DNA of 64,000 nt. Origin: Streptomyces avicenniae. GTDB taxonomy: Bacteria; Actinomycetota; Actinomycetes; Streptomycetales; Streptomycetaceae. The stretch lies in contig NZ_JOEK01000003.1 in assembly GCF_000719135.1 (NCBI RefSeq), positions 62,001-126,000 of the forward strand. Direction: 5' to 3'. The position numbers and the translations under genes were made by a program. Shown here one piece after another: positions 23,969 to 33,617 of this stretch; within the stretch, counting starts at the first letter, position 1, and every line of letters begins with the position of its first letter. Below the pieces are notes generated by a model. The model saw nothing but the letters and a program-made list of their open reading frames with translations, was not told the DNA's origin and ran no database searches.

Positions 23969-24256
23969 TCAGACGGCGATGGCGACCTCGGTCAGACCGC
24001 CCTGCTGGGCGACGACCGTACGGTCCACCGTCGAGCCCGGCACCAGCGCGCGGAGCGTCCAGGTGCCCTCGGCGGCGTAGAACCGGAACTGGCCGGTCGC
24101 CGACGTCGGGACCTCGGCGGTGAACTCGCCCGTGCTGTCCAGCAGCCGGACGTAGCCGCTCACCGGCTGGCCTTCGCGGGTGACCGACCCCTGGATGGTG
24201 GTCTCACCCGGCTTGATGGAGGCGGCGTCGGGGCCGCCCGGCTTCGCTCCGCACAT
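23969..24256 (-). CDS. DUF1416 protein (SseC-like)
   Basis: 95 residues starting MCGAKPGG. The protein is a small beta-sandwich: TTIQGSVTREGQPVSGYVRL, then GQFRFYAAEGTWTLRALVPG. It is the usual downstream partner of thiosulfate sulfurtransferase CysA in actinobacteria (sseC in mycobacteria). Its biochemical function is unknown. It begins 38 bases after the cysA stop and is surely co-transcribed with it. Confidence 0.9.
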   Translation of the reverse strand: MCGAKPGGPDAASIKPGETTIQGSVTREGQPVSGYVRLLDSTGEFTAEVPTSATGQFRFYAAEGTWTLRALVPGSTVDRTVVAQQGGLTEVAIAV

Positions 24257-24294
24257 GGCGCGCTCTCTCTCGTCTCGGCGGGAAGGTGCTGTGG

Positions 24295-25134
24295 TTACTT
24301 GGCGGGGCCGGTCTCGACCGGGACGCCCACGAGGGAGCCGTACTCGGTCCAGGAGCCGTCGTAGTTCTTGACGTTCGGCGCGCCGAGCAGCTCGTGCAGC
24401 ACGAACCAGGTGTGCGAGGAGCGCTCGCCGATGCGGCAGTAGGCGATGGTGTCCTTGGACAGGTCCACCCCGGCCTCCTCGTACAGCTCCTTCAGCTCGG
24501 CGTCGGAGCGGAAGGTGCCGTCGTCGTTGGCCGCCTTGGACCACGGGATGTTCCGGGCCGACGGGATGTGGCCCGCGACCTGGGACTGCTCCTGCGGCAG
24601 GTGGGCCGGGGCCAGCAGCTTGCCGGAGAACTCGTCGGGGGAGCGGACGTCCACCAGGTTCTGCACGCCGATGGCCGGCACGATCTCGTCGCGGAACGCG
24701 CGGATCGAGGTGTCCTGCGGCTGCGCGGTGTACTCGGTCGCGGCGCGCTCGGGGGTCTCCTCGACCAGCTCGCGGGCGTCCAGCTCCCACTTCTTCCGGC
24801 CGCCGTCCAGCAGCCGCACGTCGCTGTGGCCGTAGAGCTTGAAGTACCAGTAGGCGTACGCCGCGAACCAGTTGTTGTTGCCGCCGTACAGGACGACCGT
24901 GTCGTCGCCCGCGATGCCCTTGGCGGACAGCAGCTTCTCGAAGCCGGCCTGGTCCACGAAGTCGCGGCGGACGGCGTCCTGCAGCTCGGTCTTCCAGTCG
25001 ATGCGGACGGCGTTCCTGATGTGGTTCTTGTCGTAGGCCGAGGTGTCCTCGTCCACCTCGACGAGCACGACCTTCGGGTCGTCGATGTGCTCCTGGACCC
25101 AGTCGGCGTCCACGAGGACGTCACTGCGGCTCAT
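24295..25134 (-). CDS. cysA: Thiosulfate sulfurtransferase (rhodanese)
   Basis: 279 residues with two rhodanese domains. The second carries the active-site loop CRIGERSSHTWF with the persulfide Cys; the first has lost it. Characteristic segments are DVLVDADWVQEHIDDPKV at the start and SGWTEYG-like NYDGSWTEYGS at the end. The enzyme moves sulfane sulfur from thiosulfate to acceptors. GAAGGAG precedes the ATG. A 33-aa Cys-containing leader peptide lies 124 bases upstream and probably sets expression by cysteine supply. Confidence 0.93.
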   Translation of the reverse strand: MSRSDVLVDADWVQEHIDDPKVVLVEVDEDTSAYDKNHIRNAVRIDWKTELQDAVRRDFVDQAGFEKLLSAKGIAGDDTVVLYGGNNNWFAAYAYWYFKLYGHSDVRLLDGGRKKWELDARELVEETPERAATEYTAQPQDTSIRAFRDEIVPAIGVQNLVDVRSPDEFSGKLLAPAHLPQEQSQVAGHIPSARNIPWSKAANDDGTFRSDAELKELYEEAGVDLSKDTIAYCRIGERSSHTWFVLHELLGAPNVKNYDGSWTEYGSLVGVPVETGPAK

Positions 25135-25258
25135 GCGGTTCTCCTTCGGCGATCTGGCTCTTGCGGGAGGTGCGTGGCCGGGCACGCGCGGAAGAGCCGC
25201 CGCCGGGAGGCGGGGCGGGGCGCGGCACGGGGGGGATCGAGGTCCGGCGGTGTGGCGG

Positions 25259-25360
25259 TCAGCCGTCGCGGCGACAGAGCATGGCGGCGACGCGGCACAG
25301 ATCCACCGTCCGTCGCTTGGTCAGTCCCCCGGCCGGGGTGCCCGCAGCCTGTCGCGTCAT
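25259..25360 (-). CDS. Leaderless 33-aa leader peptide (cysteine-responsive attenuator type)
   Basis: Starts at ATG 25360 and ends TGA. The sequence contains LTKRRTVDLCRVAAMLCRR, the actinobacterial putative-leader-peptide signature (TKR..VDL.RV....C), with Cys codons at 22 and 29. The promoter -10 TACGAT is 7 bases upstream and there is no ribosome site, so translation begins at the mRNA 5' end. In mycobacteria the same arrangement (Rv0815A before cysA2) represses the operon when cysteine is ample. Between its stop and cysA lies a GC-rich stem, CCGCC/GGCGG. Confidence 0.8.
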   Translation of the reverse strand: MTRQAAGTPAGGLTKRRTVDLCRVAAMLCRRDG

Positions 25361-25367
25361 GCGGCAG

Positions 25368-25373
25368 ATCGTA
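25368..25373 (-). promoter_or_regulatory. -10 element of the leader peptide-cysA-DUF1416 unit
   Basis: TACGAT on the minus strand, 7 bases before the leader ATG. TGACAT, 18 bp further upstream, is a fair -35. Confidence 0.6.
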
Positions 25374-25477
25374 TCGGAGGGCATACCGCCCATGTCACCG
25401 TCTGCCCGCATGTTGAGACGCCCGTGTCTGACATGTGGGACCGGCCCTCACGCCCCCGCCCGCGCGGGCCCGCCGGG

Positions 25478-26194
25478 TCAGTTCAGGACGACGCCGCTGC
25501 CCGAGACGTCCGCCCGCAGCCCGCCCTCCGTCGGCGTCAGGCTGTCCAGGGCGAGCCCCTGCGGCAGCCCCTCGATGCTGCGGGGCGTGTTCAGCTGCTC
25601 CCGCACGGTGGCGCCCGCGTCCCCCGGCATGTCGGGGATGTCCGCGTCGTCCACCTCCAGCGTGATCGCGCCGTCGTCCACGACCAGCGTGCCGGGGATC
25701 TCGTCCAGCGTCAGGGACTGCCCGGCCACCGCCACCTGGAGCGCCAGCAGCAGCTGATCGCCCTCCCCCTGGCGGAACTCGACGCTGAAACCGTTGTCCA
25801 CGCCGCCGAGCAGCTCACCGTAGGCGCGGGTCAGCTCCTCGTAGGAGATCAGCCCGGACCCCGTCGCCGTCTCGGCCGCCGCGTCCGTGAAACCGCCCGT
25901 CACCTCGACGTCGCGCAGCTCGATCCGCAGGTCCTCGACGGTCAGCAACTGGCCGTCCACGGCGGCCTCGTACGAGTTCAGGGTCGCGTCCACGTGGTCG
26001 AAGCTCCGCCCGGCGACCTGCGTCAGGAACGGGAAGCCCTGGATCGTCACGTCCGGCTCCTCGGCCAGCCCGTACCGGGTCTGGAGGCGGCCCGCCACCT
26101 CGTTCTCGGCGAACCAGACCGTCAGGCGGTCGGCGGCGATGCCGAGCACGATCAGGATGCCGAGAAGGATCGAGAGTATTCGCAGTGCGCGCAT
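25478..26194 (-). CDS. DUF2993 (LmeA-like) anchored protein
   Basis: 238 residues. One N-terminal membrane helix (RALRILSILLGILIVLGIA) is followed by a beta-rich domain with EVAGRLQTRYGLAEEPDVTI and GFPFLTQVAGRSFDHVD, the DUF2993 signature. The mycobacterial relative LmeA is a periplasmic lipid-binding protein needed for lipomannan maturation, so a cell-envelope lipid role is likely. The TTG at 26218 is an alternative start. Confidence 0.82.
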   Translation of the reverse strand: MRALRILSILLGILIVLGIAADRLTVWFAENEVAGRLQTRYGLAEEPDVTIQGFPFLTQVAGRSFDHVDATLNSYEAAVDGQLLTVEDLRIELRDVEVTGGFTDAAAETATGSGLISYEELTRAYGELLGGVDNGFSVEFRQGEGDQLLLALQVAVAGQSLTLDEIPGTLVVDDGAITLEVDDADIPDMPGDAGATVREQLNTPRSIEGLPQGLALDSLTPTEGGLRADVSGSGVVLN

Positions 26195-26308
26195 CGGGAC
26201 GGGCCCCCACGTGGTCAATGGTGCAAATGCGGTGAGCGTAATGCGTCCGTACGGCGGGCGCGGTCGTGACCCGGACTTGCAGCACGGCCGTTACAGACGC
26301 ACCCGCCG

Positions 26309-27100
26309 TCACAACAGGGCGCGGACCAGCGTGTACGCGACGGGCGCCGCCGCCGTCAGGGGCAGCGCCACCCCCGCCGTGAAGTGGACGAACCGGGACG
26401 GGAAGTCGTAGCTCGCCACCCGCAGCCCGATCAGCGCCGCCACGCCGCCCGCCAGCGCGAACGCCAGCGCGTCACCGCCCGCCAGCTCGGTCACCCGGCC
26501 CGCGGCCACCCCGGCGCCCGCCGCCGCGCCGAGCGCGAGCAGGAAGGAGAGGAACGGCACCGGCACGGACCGCAGCAGCGCCGCCGCCCCGACCCCCATC
26601 GCCGTGGCCGCCACGGCGTCCCCCGACAGGTCGGCCGCCGCCAGGTGCCCGCCCGCGAGCACCGTCAGCACGCTGGACGCGGCCGTCGCCGTGAGCGCGT
26701 CGAGACGCTCGTCCGCCGAGCCGCGGTGCCGCAGCTGGAGCACCAGCACGGCCATGAACCAGGCGCCGAGCACCCCGATCAGCGCCTCGGGCAGCCGGTC
26801 GTCAGGCGCCAGCAGGAGCGCGGCGTCCACCGCGAGGCCGCTCGCGAAGGCCAGCGCGATGCCCTGCCTGGCGGGCCACATCCCGTTCAGCCGGAACCAG
26901 CCCGCCGCCGTCACCAGCTGGAGCACCACGACCGCGGGGACGGCCGCGGCCTCCCCGAGCGGCGCCGTCACCGCGAGCAGCCCGGCCAGGACGGCCGTCA
27001 GCGCCGCGGGCTGCGGGCCGGGCGGGATGATCGGCGACCGCGCCCGGTGTCTGCGGGACGGCGGCGGCGCCGGGGACGCGACCCCCGCCTGCGCCGTCAC
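26309..27100 (-). CDS. Polytopic membrane protein of unknown function
   Basis: 263 residues, about eight hydrophobic helices, N-terminal Pro/Arg-rich cytosolic stretch of 25 residues. No catalytic or transport motif was recognised. It starts with a GTG that overlaps the stop of the MoaD-like gene (GTGA), so the two are translationally coupled, although MoaD-type proteins are soluble. An unusual partnership whose meaning is unclear. Confidence 0.7.
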   Translation of the reverse strand: MTAQAGVASPAPPPSRRHRARSPIIPPGPQPAALTAVLAGLLAVTAPLGEAAAVPAVVVLQLVTAAGWFRLNGMWPARQGIALAFASGLAVDAALLLAPDDRLPEALIGVLGAWFMAVLVLQLRHRGSADERLDALTATAASSVLTVLAGGHLAAADLSGDAVAATAMGVGAAALLRSVPVPFLSFLLALGAAAGAGVAAGRVTELAGGDALAFALAGGVAALIGLRVASYDFPSRFVHFTAGVALPLTAAAPVAYTLVRALL

Positions 27101-27363
27101 CTGGCACCCCCGGCGAACGGCGGCAGCACCTCGACGGTGCCCCCGTCGGCCAGCCGCACCTGCTCGTGCGCCCGCGGACCGACCTGCCTGCCGTCCACGA
27201 GGAACGAGCAGCGCAGCAGCACCCGCTCGAACTCGGGCCGGTCCGCGTGCCGGTCCCTGGCCGCGGCCAGGGCGCTCGCGAGCGTCGGCGCCTCGTAGCG
27301 CTCCTCCGCCGTACCCGCCGCGGCCTTCGCCGCAGCCCAGTACCGGATCGTGCCGCTGGCCAT
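27097..27363 (-). CDS. MoaD/ThiS-family sulfur-carrier protein with extra C-terminal residues
   Basis: 88 residues. The ubiquitin-like fold is typical of MoaD: MASGTIRYWAAAKAAAG, then CSFLVDGRQVGPRAH and VRLADGGTVEVLPPFAGG. Sulfur carriers end in Gly-Gly, which is adenylated and thiocarboxylated. Here the protein ends GGAR, so the last Gly is not terminal. Either the tail is removed by a protease, as in some carriers paired with JAMM proteases, or this copy does not work in the classic way. It overlaps the next gene by 4 bp. Confidence 0.83.
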   Translation of the reverse strand: MASGTIRYWAAAKAAAGTAEERYEAPTLASALAAARDRHADRPEFERVLLRCSFLVDGRQVGPRAHEQVRLADGGTVEVLPPFAGGAR

Positions 27364-27723
27364 CTGGCCTCCGCTCTCGTGTCGCTCTCGTACCGCAGTC
27401 ATACCGCCGCCGCTCCTGACGTGCCGCCCCGGGCCGCCACCGTCACACGCCCGTGACCGCGCTGTCACGCGTGGGGCGGCCGTGGCCCGTCCGCGCCGCA
27501 CCATGATGCCGTCCGTCCGCCGCGGATTCGCCCCGTGTACGCGGCGGGTTCGGGGGAGCACGAGGCGCAGTGTGATACGCGCCCCTGCGCACCGAGAAAT
27601 GTTTCGGCTATGCTGCTCGGCAGGAAGGACCCGGGCGCAGACGCCGAACAGGGTCCTTTTGTGCTTTCCGGGCAGAGCCGCTCGATCGTCCCCGCCAGGA
27701 CTGAGGAAGGAAACGCCCCCGAC

Positions 27724-28479
27724 ATGAGTTCGCTGCTTCTCCTGACCAATGCGCTTCAGCCGTCCTCGCAAGTACTGCCCGCTCTCGAACTGCTCCTGCA
27801 CAACGTCCGCGTCGCACCGGCCGAGGGACCGGCCCTCGTGGACGCCCCCAGCTCGGACGTCATCCTCATCGACGGCCGCAAGGACCTCCCGCAGGTCCGC
27901 TCCCTGTGCCAGCTGCTCCGCTCGACGGGCCCCGGCTGCCCGCTCGTCCTCATCGTGACCGAGGGCGGCCTCGCCGCCGTCACCGCCGACTGGGGCGTGG
28001 ACGACGTCGTGCTCGACACGGCGGGCCCGGCCGAGGTGGAGGCGCGGCTGCGCCTGGCCACCGGCCGCCAGCAGCTCTCCGCCGACGACAGCCCGATGGA
28101 GATCCGCAACGGCGACCTGTCCGTGGACGAGGCGACGTACAGCGCCAAGCTGAAGGGCCGGGTCCTCGACCTGACCTTCAAGGAGTTCGAGCTCCTCAAG
28201 TACCTGGCGCAGCACCCCGGCCGCGTGTTCACCCGGGCGCAGCTCCTCCAGGAGGTCTGGGGCTACGACTACTTCGGCGGCACGCGCACGGTGGACGTCC
28301 ACGTGCGGCGGCTGCGGGCGAAGCTCGGCCCCGAGCACGAGTCGCTCATCGGGACGGTGCGCAACGTCGGGTACCGCTTCGTCGTTCCTGAGAAGGAGAA
28401 GCACGAGGACGAGCACGCGCGCGCGGTCACGCGTGAGGCGGAGCAGCTCGTCAAGGAGGCGGCGGCCCGGCGCAGTTGA
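27724..28479 (+). CDS. glnR: GlnR, global nitrogen regulator (atypical OmpR-type)
   Basis: 251 residues. The N-terminus [20 protein letters not shown] and the winged-helix [20 protein letters not shown] are, from memory, nearly identical to S. coelicolor GlnR. The receiver-like domain keeps D50 (LIDGR) but lacks the usual acidic pocket and Lys pattern, as known for GlnR, which works as an unphosphorylated dimer. No kinase gene is adjacent. It activates or represses ammonium assimilation genes. The ribosome site (AAGGA) is rather far from the ATG. Confidence 0.93.
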   Translation: MSSLLLLTNALQPSSQVLPALELLLHNVRVAPAEGPALVDAPSSDVILIDGRKDLPQVRSLCQLLRSTGPGCPLVLIVTEGGLAAVTADWGVDDVVLDTAGPAEVEARLRLATGRQQLSADDSPMEIRNGDLSVDEATYSAKLKGRVLDLTFKEFELLKYLAQHPGRVFTRAQLLQEVWGYDYFGGTRTVDVHVRRLRAKLGPEHESLIGTVRNVGYRFVVPEKEKHEDEHARAVTREAEQLVKEAAARRS

Positions 28480-28542
28480 GCCGGGTGTCCGGTGGCCGGA
28501 CCCTGTACCGGGGTGGGCCGCTTCGCGCGTAGACTGACCGCC

Positions 28543-29559
28543 GTGGCCAAAGTGACGCGGGACGACGTGGCGCGACTGGCGGGGACTTCGACCGCCGTCG
28601 TGAGCTATGTCATCAACAACGGTCCGCGGCCGGTGGCCGCCGCCACCCGGGAGCGGGTGCTCGCCGCCATCAAGGAGCTGGGCTACCGCCCCGACCGCGT
28701 CGCGCAGGCGATGGCCTCGCAGCGCACTGACCTCATAGGGCTGATCGTGCCGGACGCCCGGCAGCCGTACTTCGGCGAGATGGCGCACGCCGTCGAGCAG
28801 GCCGCCGCCGAGCGCGGGAAGATGGTGCTGGTCGGCAACTCGGACTACCGCGACGAGCGGGAGGTCCACTACCTGCGGGCCTTCCTCGGGATGCGGGTCT
28901 CGGGGCTCGTGCTGATCAGCTCGGGCCTGAGCGAGCAGGCCGCCGTGGAGATCGACGCGTGGGACGCCCGTGTGGTGCTGCTGCACCGGCGTCCCGACGC
29001 GATCGACGACGTGGCGGTGGTGCTGGACGACATCGGCGGGGCGCAGCGGCTGGTCAGGCACCTGCTCGCCGACCACGGCTACCCGTACGTCGCGTGCCTC
29101 GGCGGCATGGACTCCACGCCCGAGTCGGGCGACCCGGTGACCGACCACATCACGGGCTGGCGCCAGGCGATGGCGGAGGCGGGGCTCGACACCGAGGGCC
29201 GGCTCTTCCTGTCCCCGTACAGCCGTTACGGCTCCTACCAGGTCGCGCTCGACCTGCTGTCCGGTCCCGACCGGCCCCCGGCGATCTTCTGCGCGACGGA
29301 CGACCAGGCGATCGGCGTGCTGCGGGCGGCGCGTGAGCTGCGCATCGACGTGCCGGGGGAGCTGGCGGTGGCGGGCTTCGACGACGTCAAGGAGGCGGCG
29401 CTCACCGATCCGCCGCTGACGACGGTGGCCTCCGACCGCGAGGCGATGGCCCGCGCGGCGCTCGACCTGGCGATCGGCGACCAGGACGAGGCGCTGAACG
29501 ACCGGGTGCGGCAGTTCCCCGTGACGCTGACGATCCGCCGTTCCTGCGGCTGCGAGTGA
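28543..29559 (+). CDS. LacI-family transcriptional regulator
   Basis: 338 residues from GTG 28543. The DNA-binding head reads [20 protein letters not shown] with the hinge [17 protein letters not shown]. The periplasmic-binding-protein-like effector domain follows, and the protein ends RRSCGCE. TAGACT lies exactly 7 bases before the GTG and there is no ribosome site, so the mRNA is probably leaderless. An upstream ATG in frame (28492) would add 17 residues and lacks a ribosome site. The inducer is unknown and no sugar genes are adjacent. Confidence 0.9.
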   Translation: MAKVTRDDVARLAGTSTAVVSYVINNGPRPVAAATRERVLAAIKELGYRPDRVAQAMASQRTDLIGLIVPDARQPYFGEMAHAVEQAAAERGKMVLVGNSDYRDEREVHYLRAFLGMRVSGLVLISSGLSEQAAVEIDAWDARVVLLHRRPDAIDDVAVVLDDIGGAQRLVRHLLADHGYPYVACLGGMDSTPESGDPVTDHITGWRQAMAEAGLDTEGRLFLSPYSRYGSYQVALDLLSGPDRPPAIFCATDDQAIGVLRAARELRIDVPGELAVAGFDDVKEAALTDPPLTTVASDREAMARAALDLAIGDQDEALNDRVRQFPVTLTIRRSCGCE

Positions 29560-29691
29560 CGCGGCGGCGGGACGCGGCGTCACCCGTCCGGCCCTGAGAA
29601 CACTCGTTCGAGTGAAGGGTTCCCGCTAGCCTTGGATACCTGACCGGTCGCATGCTGGAGTGGGTGTCGAGAGTTGTCGGAGGAGACCGCC

Positions 29692-30297
29692 ATGAGCGTA
29701 GCTACCGTCCAGCAGCAGGACAGTGAATACGGCTGGGACGATCTTGTCAGGGGTTGGGAAGAGCTCGACGCCCCCGAGGGGTATAAGGCGGAGATCATTG
29801 AGGGGATCATCGCCTTGTCGCCGCCACCGTCGATGCGCCACAACCACATCGCCTCTGAGCTGCACGGACAGCTCTTCACGGCGCTCGGTCGGGAGTGGGG
29901 CATCTATCAGACGCTCGGTGTGGCTGCACCACCCCGCGCAGGTCTGTACAGCCCTGACCTCGTCGTGGTCCCCAAGACCGCTGTGAACACCGACGGGCAC
30001 TACGTCATGGCCGACATGGTCGAACTGGTCGTGGAGATCACCTCTCCCAGCAGCCTGCGGCACGACAGGGTGGCGAAGCCTGCCGGATACGCGGCGGCGG
30101 CCGTTCCGCTTTACCTGCTGGTGGACCCGTTCGATGCCCACGGTCCCCTGATCACGCTCTACGGGAACCCGATCGCCGACGCATACGAGACGCTCGCCTC
30201 GGTCAAATTCGGGGAGACCGTCTCCCTGCCGAAGCCGCTTGGAGGGGTACTGGAGACAAAGGACTTCGCCCTGTCCGACGGTCGCCGTAGACCATGA
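29692..30297 (+). CDS. Uma2-family (DUF820) restriction-endonuclease-like protein
   Basis: 201 residues. Uma2 features: the N-terminal YKAEIIEGIIALSPPPSMRHNHI, the PD-(D/E)xK-like core YSPDLVVVPK and MVELVVEITSPSSLRHDRVAK, and YLLVDPF. The family is numerous in Streptomyces and cyanobacteria and has no proven role. GGAGGAGA precedes the ATG. Base composition is lower in G+C than the neighbours (runs such as GGGTATAAGGCGG), which suggests it moves between genomes. It is a single-gene unit. Confidence 0.88.
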   Translation: MSVATVQQQDSEYGWDDLVRGWEELDAPEGYKAEIIEGIIALSPPPSMRHNHIASELHGQLFTALGREWGIYQTLGVAAPPRAGLYSPDLVVVPKTAVNTDGHYVMADMVELVVEITSPSSLRHDRVAKPAGYAAAAVPLYLLVDPFDAHGPLITLYGNPIADAYETLASVKFGETVSLPKPLGGVLETKDFALSDGRRRP

Positions 30298-30360
30298 TCC
30301 CCAGAGACTTCTGAGGCGGTACTCAGACTCCTCTCATGTTCGCGGCGCACAGTCGAAGAC

Positions 30361-31326
30361 ATGAGCGATGAGCAGCACGTCTACCGGCCGATCCCCCTCT
30401 ACCCGCCGATGCCGGAGCAGGAGCCCGCGCCGGGCGGCGGACAGCACCGGGCGAAGGGGCGCGCGCGTGCGGGGCGGCCCGCCGCGCTGATGGCGGCCGT
30501 CGCCCTCGTGGCCGCCGCCGTGGGCGGCGGCACGGCCGCCCTGCTGGACGGTCCCGACGGCTCAGGCACTGCGGCGAGCAGCGTCGCCGGTACCGCCGTG
30601 GCCCAGCACACGGACGGCACGGTCGCCTCCGTCGCCGCCGCCGTCAGCCCGAGCGTCGTGGAGATCTCCACCGGGAACGCCACCGGGTCCGGTGTCATCC
30701 TCTCCTCGGACGGCCAGATCCTCACCAACAACCATGTCGTCGCCGGTGCCGCGCCCGGCTCGGGCGTCCAGGTCACCTTCAGCGACGGCTCCACCGCGTC
30801 GGCGACCGTCAGCGGCACCGACCCGGACAACGACCTCGCGCTCATCAAGGCCCAGGACGTCAGCGGCCTCACCGCCGCCACGCTCGGCGACTCCGACGGC
30901 GTCGCCGTGGGCGACCAGGTCGTCGCCATCGGGTCGCCCGAGGGGCTGACCGGTACCGTCACCAGCGGCATCGTCTCCGCGCTCCACCGCGACGTGACCG
31001 TCCCGCGCGAGGACGGCGGCGGGCAGGGCGGCAGCCCGGAGGAGTGGCCGTTCGAGTTCGGCGGCGGCCGGTACAACGGCGACGTCGGGCAGACCACCAC
31101 CACCTACCAGGCCATCCAGACCGACGCCTCGCTCAACCCGGGCAACTCGGGCGGCGCCCTCGTCAACATGGCGGGCGAGGTCGTCGGCATCAACTCGGCC
31201 ATGTACAGCACCGCCCAGGACGCGGGCAGCGCCGGGCTCGGCTTCGCCATCCCCGCCAACACCGCGAAGGCCGCGCTGGCCGACCTCGGGTTCGACACCG
31301 GCGCCGGGGCGGACGGCCGGGCGTGA
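30361..31326 (+). CDS. Secreted or membrane-anchored trypsin-like serine protease (HtrA type without PDZ)
   Basis: 321 residues. A Pro-rich cytosolic leader is followed by one membrane helix (about 43-62) and an S1C protease domain. The catalytic His is in LTNNHVVAG, Asp in [10 protein letters not shown] and Ser in [21 protein letters not shown]. No PDZ domain follows. CACAGT lies 7 bases before the ATG. It is followed immediately by a two-component pair, an arrangement like the mprAB-pepD stress locus in mycobacteria, so it is probably envelope-stress related. Confidence 0.9.
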   Translation: MSDEQHVYRPIPLYPPMPEQEPAPGGGQHRAKGRARAGRPAALMAAVALVAAAVGGGTAALLDGPDGSGTAASSVAGTAVAQHTDGTVASVAAAVSPSVVEISTGNATGSGVILSSDGQILTNNHVVAGAAPGSGVQVTFSDGSTASATVSGTDPDNDLALIKAQDVSGLTAATLGDSDGVAVGDQVVAIGSPEGLTGTVTSGIVSALHRDVTVPREDGGGQGGSPEEWPFEFGGGRYNGDVGQTTTTYQAIQTDASLNPGNSGGALVNMAGEVVGINSAMYSTAQDAGSAGLGFAIPANTAKAALADLGFDTGAGADGRA

Positions 31327-31366
31327 GACCGCGCCGCCCGACGCGCCCCGATGCGAGACTGGCCCC

Positions 31367-32080
31367 GTGAGTGACGGTTCCCGTGTGCTGATCGTGGACG
31401 ACGAGCCCGCCGTACGGGAGGCGCTGCGGCGCAGCCTCTCCTTCGAGGGCTATGCGACGGAGACCGCCGTGGACGGCCTCGACGCCCTCGCGAAGCGGGA
31501 GGCGTACGACCCCGACGCCCTCGTCCTCGACGTCCTGATGCCCCGGATGGACGGTCTGACCGCCGCGCGCCGACTGCGCGCGGCGGGCGACCGCGTCCCG
31601 ATCCTTATGCTGACCGCCCGCGACACGGTCGGCGACCGCGTCAGCGGCCTTGACGCGGGCGCGGACGACTACCTGGTCAAGCCGTTCGAGCTGGACGAGC
31701 TGCTGGCCCGGCTGCGGGCCCTGCTGCGCCGTGGCGCGTACGCGGCGGACGGCGCCGCCGCGGTGTCCGCCGCGCCGCGGCCCGGCGGGCTGGCCTTCGC
31801 CGACCTGCGGATGGACCCGGTGACCCGCGAGGTCACCCGCGGCGGGCGCACCATGGAGCTGACGAGGACGGAGTACACGCTGCTCGAACTGTTCCTCGCC
31901 CACCCCCGCCAGGTCCTCACGCGGGAGCAGATCCTCCACGCGGTGTGGGGCTTCGACTACGAGCCCTCGTCCAACTCCCTCGACGTCTACATGATGTATC
32001 TGCGCCGCAAGACCGAGGCGGGCCACGAGCCCCGCATCCTGCACACCGTCCGGGGCGTCGGCTACGTCCTGCGCACGTGA
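31367..32080 (+). CDS. OmpR-family response regulator (MprA-like)
   Basis: 237 residues. The receiver has D11-D12, phosphorylation site D55 ([12 protein letters not shown]), MLTARD and LVKPF; the winged helix has [20 protein letters not shown] and ends RGVGYVLRT. The start GTG at 31367 comes 6 bases after GAGACT, a weak -10, and may be leaderless. The stop overlaps the kinase start (GTGA). Confidence 0.93.
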   Translation: MSDGSRVLIVDDEPAVREALRRSLSFEGYATETAVDGLDALAKREAYDPDALVLDVLMPRMDGLTAARRLRAAGDRVPILMLTARDTVGDRVSGLDAGADDYLVKPFELDELLARLRALLRRGAYAADGAAAVSAAPRPGGLAFADLRMDPVTREVTRGGRTMELTRTEYTLLELFLAHPRQVLTREQILHAVWGFDYEPSSNSLDVYMMYLRRKTEAGHEPRILHTVRGVGYVLRT

Positions 32081-33537
32081 GGCGCCGCGTGCGGGAGCTG
32101 CCGCTGCGCTCGCGGCTCGCGCTGCTGACGGCGCTGGCCGTCGCGCTGGCGGTGGCGGTGTGCGCGACGGCGGCGTGGTTCCTGGTGCGCGACCAGCTCC
32201 GCTCGTCGCTCGACGACACGCTGCACGACAACCGCGCCAACCCGGCCGACATCATCCGCCGCGTCAGCGCGGGCGACTGCTGGACGCGCGTCGGTCAGGT
32301 GCCGGAGAACCAGCGGCTGCCCTCGTTCGGCAACATCCTCCAGGTCACCTTCGCCAACGGCGACAGCTGCATCCTCGACGGCCAGGCCACCGTGGACGTC
32401 TCGGACGCCGACATCGCCGTGGCCAACCGGGAGCGCGTCGAGGCGCTGCACGACGCCACCGGCTCCGACGGGCGCACGTACCGCGTGCTCACCTACAGCC
32501 TCGACACCCCGAACACCTCGGGGCGCGGCGCCGCCGCCACTGTCGCCCGGCCGTTGAGCGAGGTGGACGACCCGCTGCGGTCCCTCGTCCTCGTCCTCGC
32601 GCTGGTCGCGGCGGCGGGCGCCGTCGGGGCGGCCGGGATCGGCGTCGTCCTCGCGCGCGCCGGGCTGCGGCCGGTGAACCGGCTGACCGGCGTCGTCGAG
32701 CACATCGCCCGCACCGAGGACCTGAACGTCCGCATCCCGGCGGACGGCGACGACGAGATCGCCCGCCTGTCCCGCTCGTTCAACTCGATGACGGCCGCCC
32801 TCGCCGCGTCGCGCGACCTTCAGCAGCAGCTCATCGCGGACGCGGGACACGAGCTGCGCACCCCGCTCACGTCGCTGCGGACCAACATCGAACTGCTCGT
32901 GCGCAGCGAGGAGACCGGACGGCCGATCCCCGAGACCGACCGCCGCCAGCTGCTCGCGTCCGTGACGGCGCAGCTCGGCGAGCTGGGCGTGCTGATCGGC
33001 GACCTCCAGGAGCTGTCGCGTCCCGAGCGCGCCATCGGCACGGCGCGTCTGGACGTCATCCCCCTGCACGACGTCGCCCGCCGGGCCGTCTCCCGCGCCC
33101 GGCTGCGCGCGCACGGTATGACACTGACGGCGCAGCTCGACCCCTGGTTCGTCCGGGCAGAGCCGTCCGCGCTGGAGCGCGCGGTGGTCAACCTGCTGGA
33201 CAACGCGGTCAAGTTCGGCGCCGTGTCGGAGGGCGAGCGCGCGGTCCGCGTCACGCTGCACGACGGTGTGCTGCGCATCCGTGACCACGGCCCCGGCATC
33301 CCCGCCGACGAGCTGCCGCACGTCTTCGAACGGTTCTGGCGGGCGCCGGGCGCCCGCGGGCTGCCCGGCTCCGGCCTCGGCCTGTCGATCGTGGCGCGGG
33401 CCGTCCGGGAGAGCGGCGGCGACATCACCCTGCGCCCGGCGGAGGGCGGGGGCACCGAGGCGGTCCTGACGCTGCCGGGCGCTGCCGTCCCGCCGCCCGG
33501 CACCCCGGCAGGTCCCCCCGCGCTGCCCCAGGCGTAG
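32077..33537 (+). CDS. Sensor histidine kinase (MprB-like)
   Basis: 486 residues. It has two membrane helices (about 15-36 and 168-193) around a 130-residue extracytoplasmic domain with two Cys (CW at 68-69, SC at 97-98) that could form a disulfide. HAMP follows, and then H258 in [12 protein letters not shown], the N box [11 protein letters not shown]1 RDHGPGIP and G2 GSGLGLSI. The start GTG overlaps the regulator stop. Protease, regulator and kinase form one probable operon. Confidence 0.93.
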   Translation: MRRRVRELPLRSRLALLTALAVALAVAVCATAAWFLVRDQLRSSLDDTLHDNRANPADIIRRVSAGDCWTRVGQVPENQRLPSFGNILQVTFANGDSCILDGQATVDVSDADIAVANRERVEALHDATGSDGRTYRVLTYSLDTPNTSGRGAAATVARPLSEVDDPLRSLVLVLALVAAAGAVGAAGIGVVLARAGLRPVNRLTGVVEHIARTEDLNVRIPADGDDEIARLSRSFNSMTAALAASRDLQQQLIADAGHELRTPLTSLRTNIELLVRSEETGRPIPETDRRQLLASVTAQLGELGVLIGDLQELSRPERAIGTARLDVIPLHDVARRAVSRARLRAHGMTLTAQLDPWFVRAEPSALERAVVNLLDNAVKFGAVSEGERAVRVTLHDGVLRIRDHGPGIPADELPHVFERFWRAPGARGLPGSGLGLSIVARAVRESGGDITLRPAEGGGTEAVLTLPGAAVPPPGTPAGPPALPQA

Positions 33538-33554
33538 CCCGGGACGCCCGCCGC

Positions 33555-33587
33555 GTCCGGTGGCGGCGACCAGCGCCGCCACCGGAC
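33555..33587. terminator. Terminator hairpin after the kinase gene
   Basis: 14-bp perfect arms (GTCCGGTGGCGGCG) with loop ACCAG, 17 bases after the kinase stop and facing the convergent secreted-protein gene. Confidence 0.75.
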
Positions 33588-33617
33588 GGTTCAGGGGGTC
33601 GGCGGCTCAGGTGCCCG

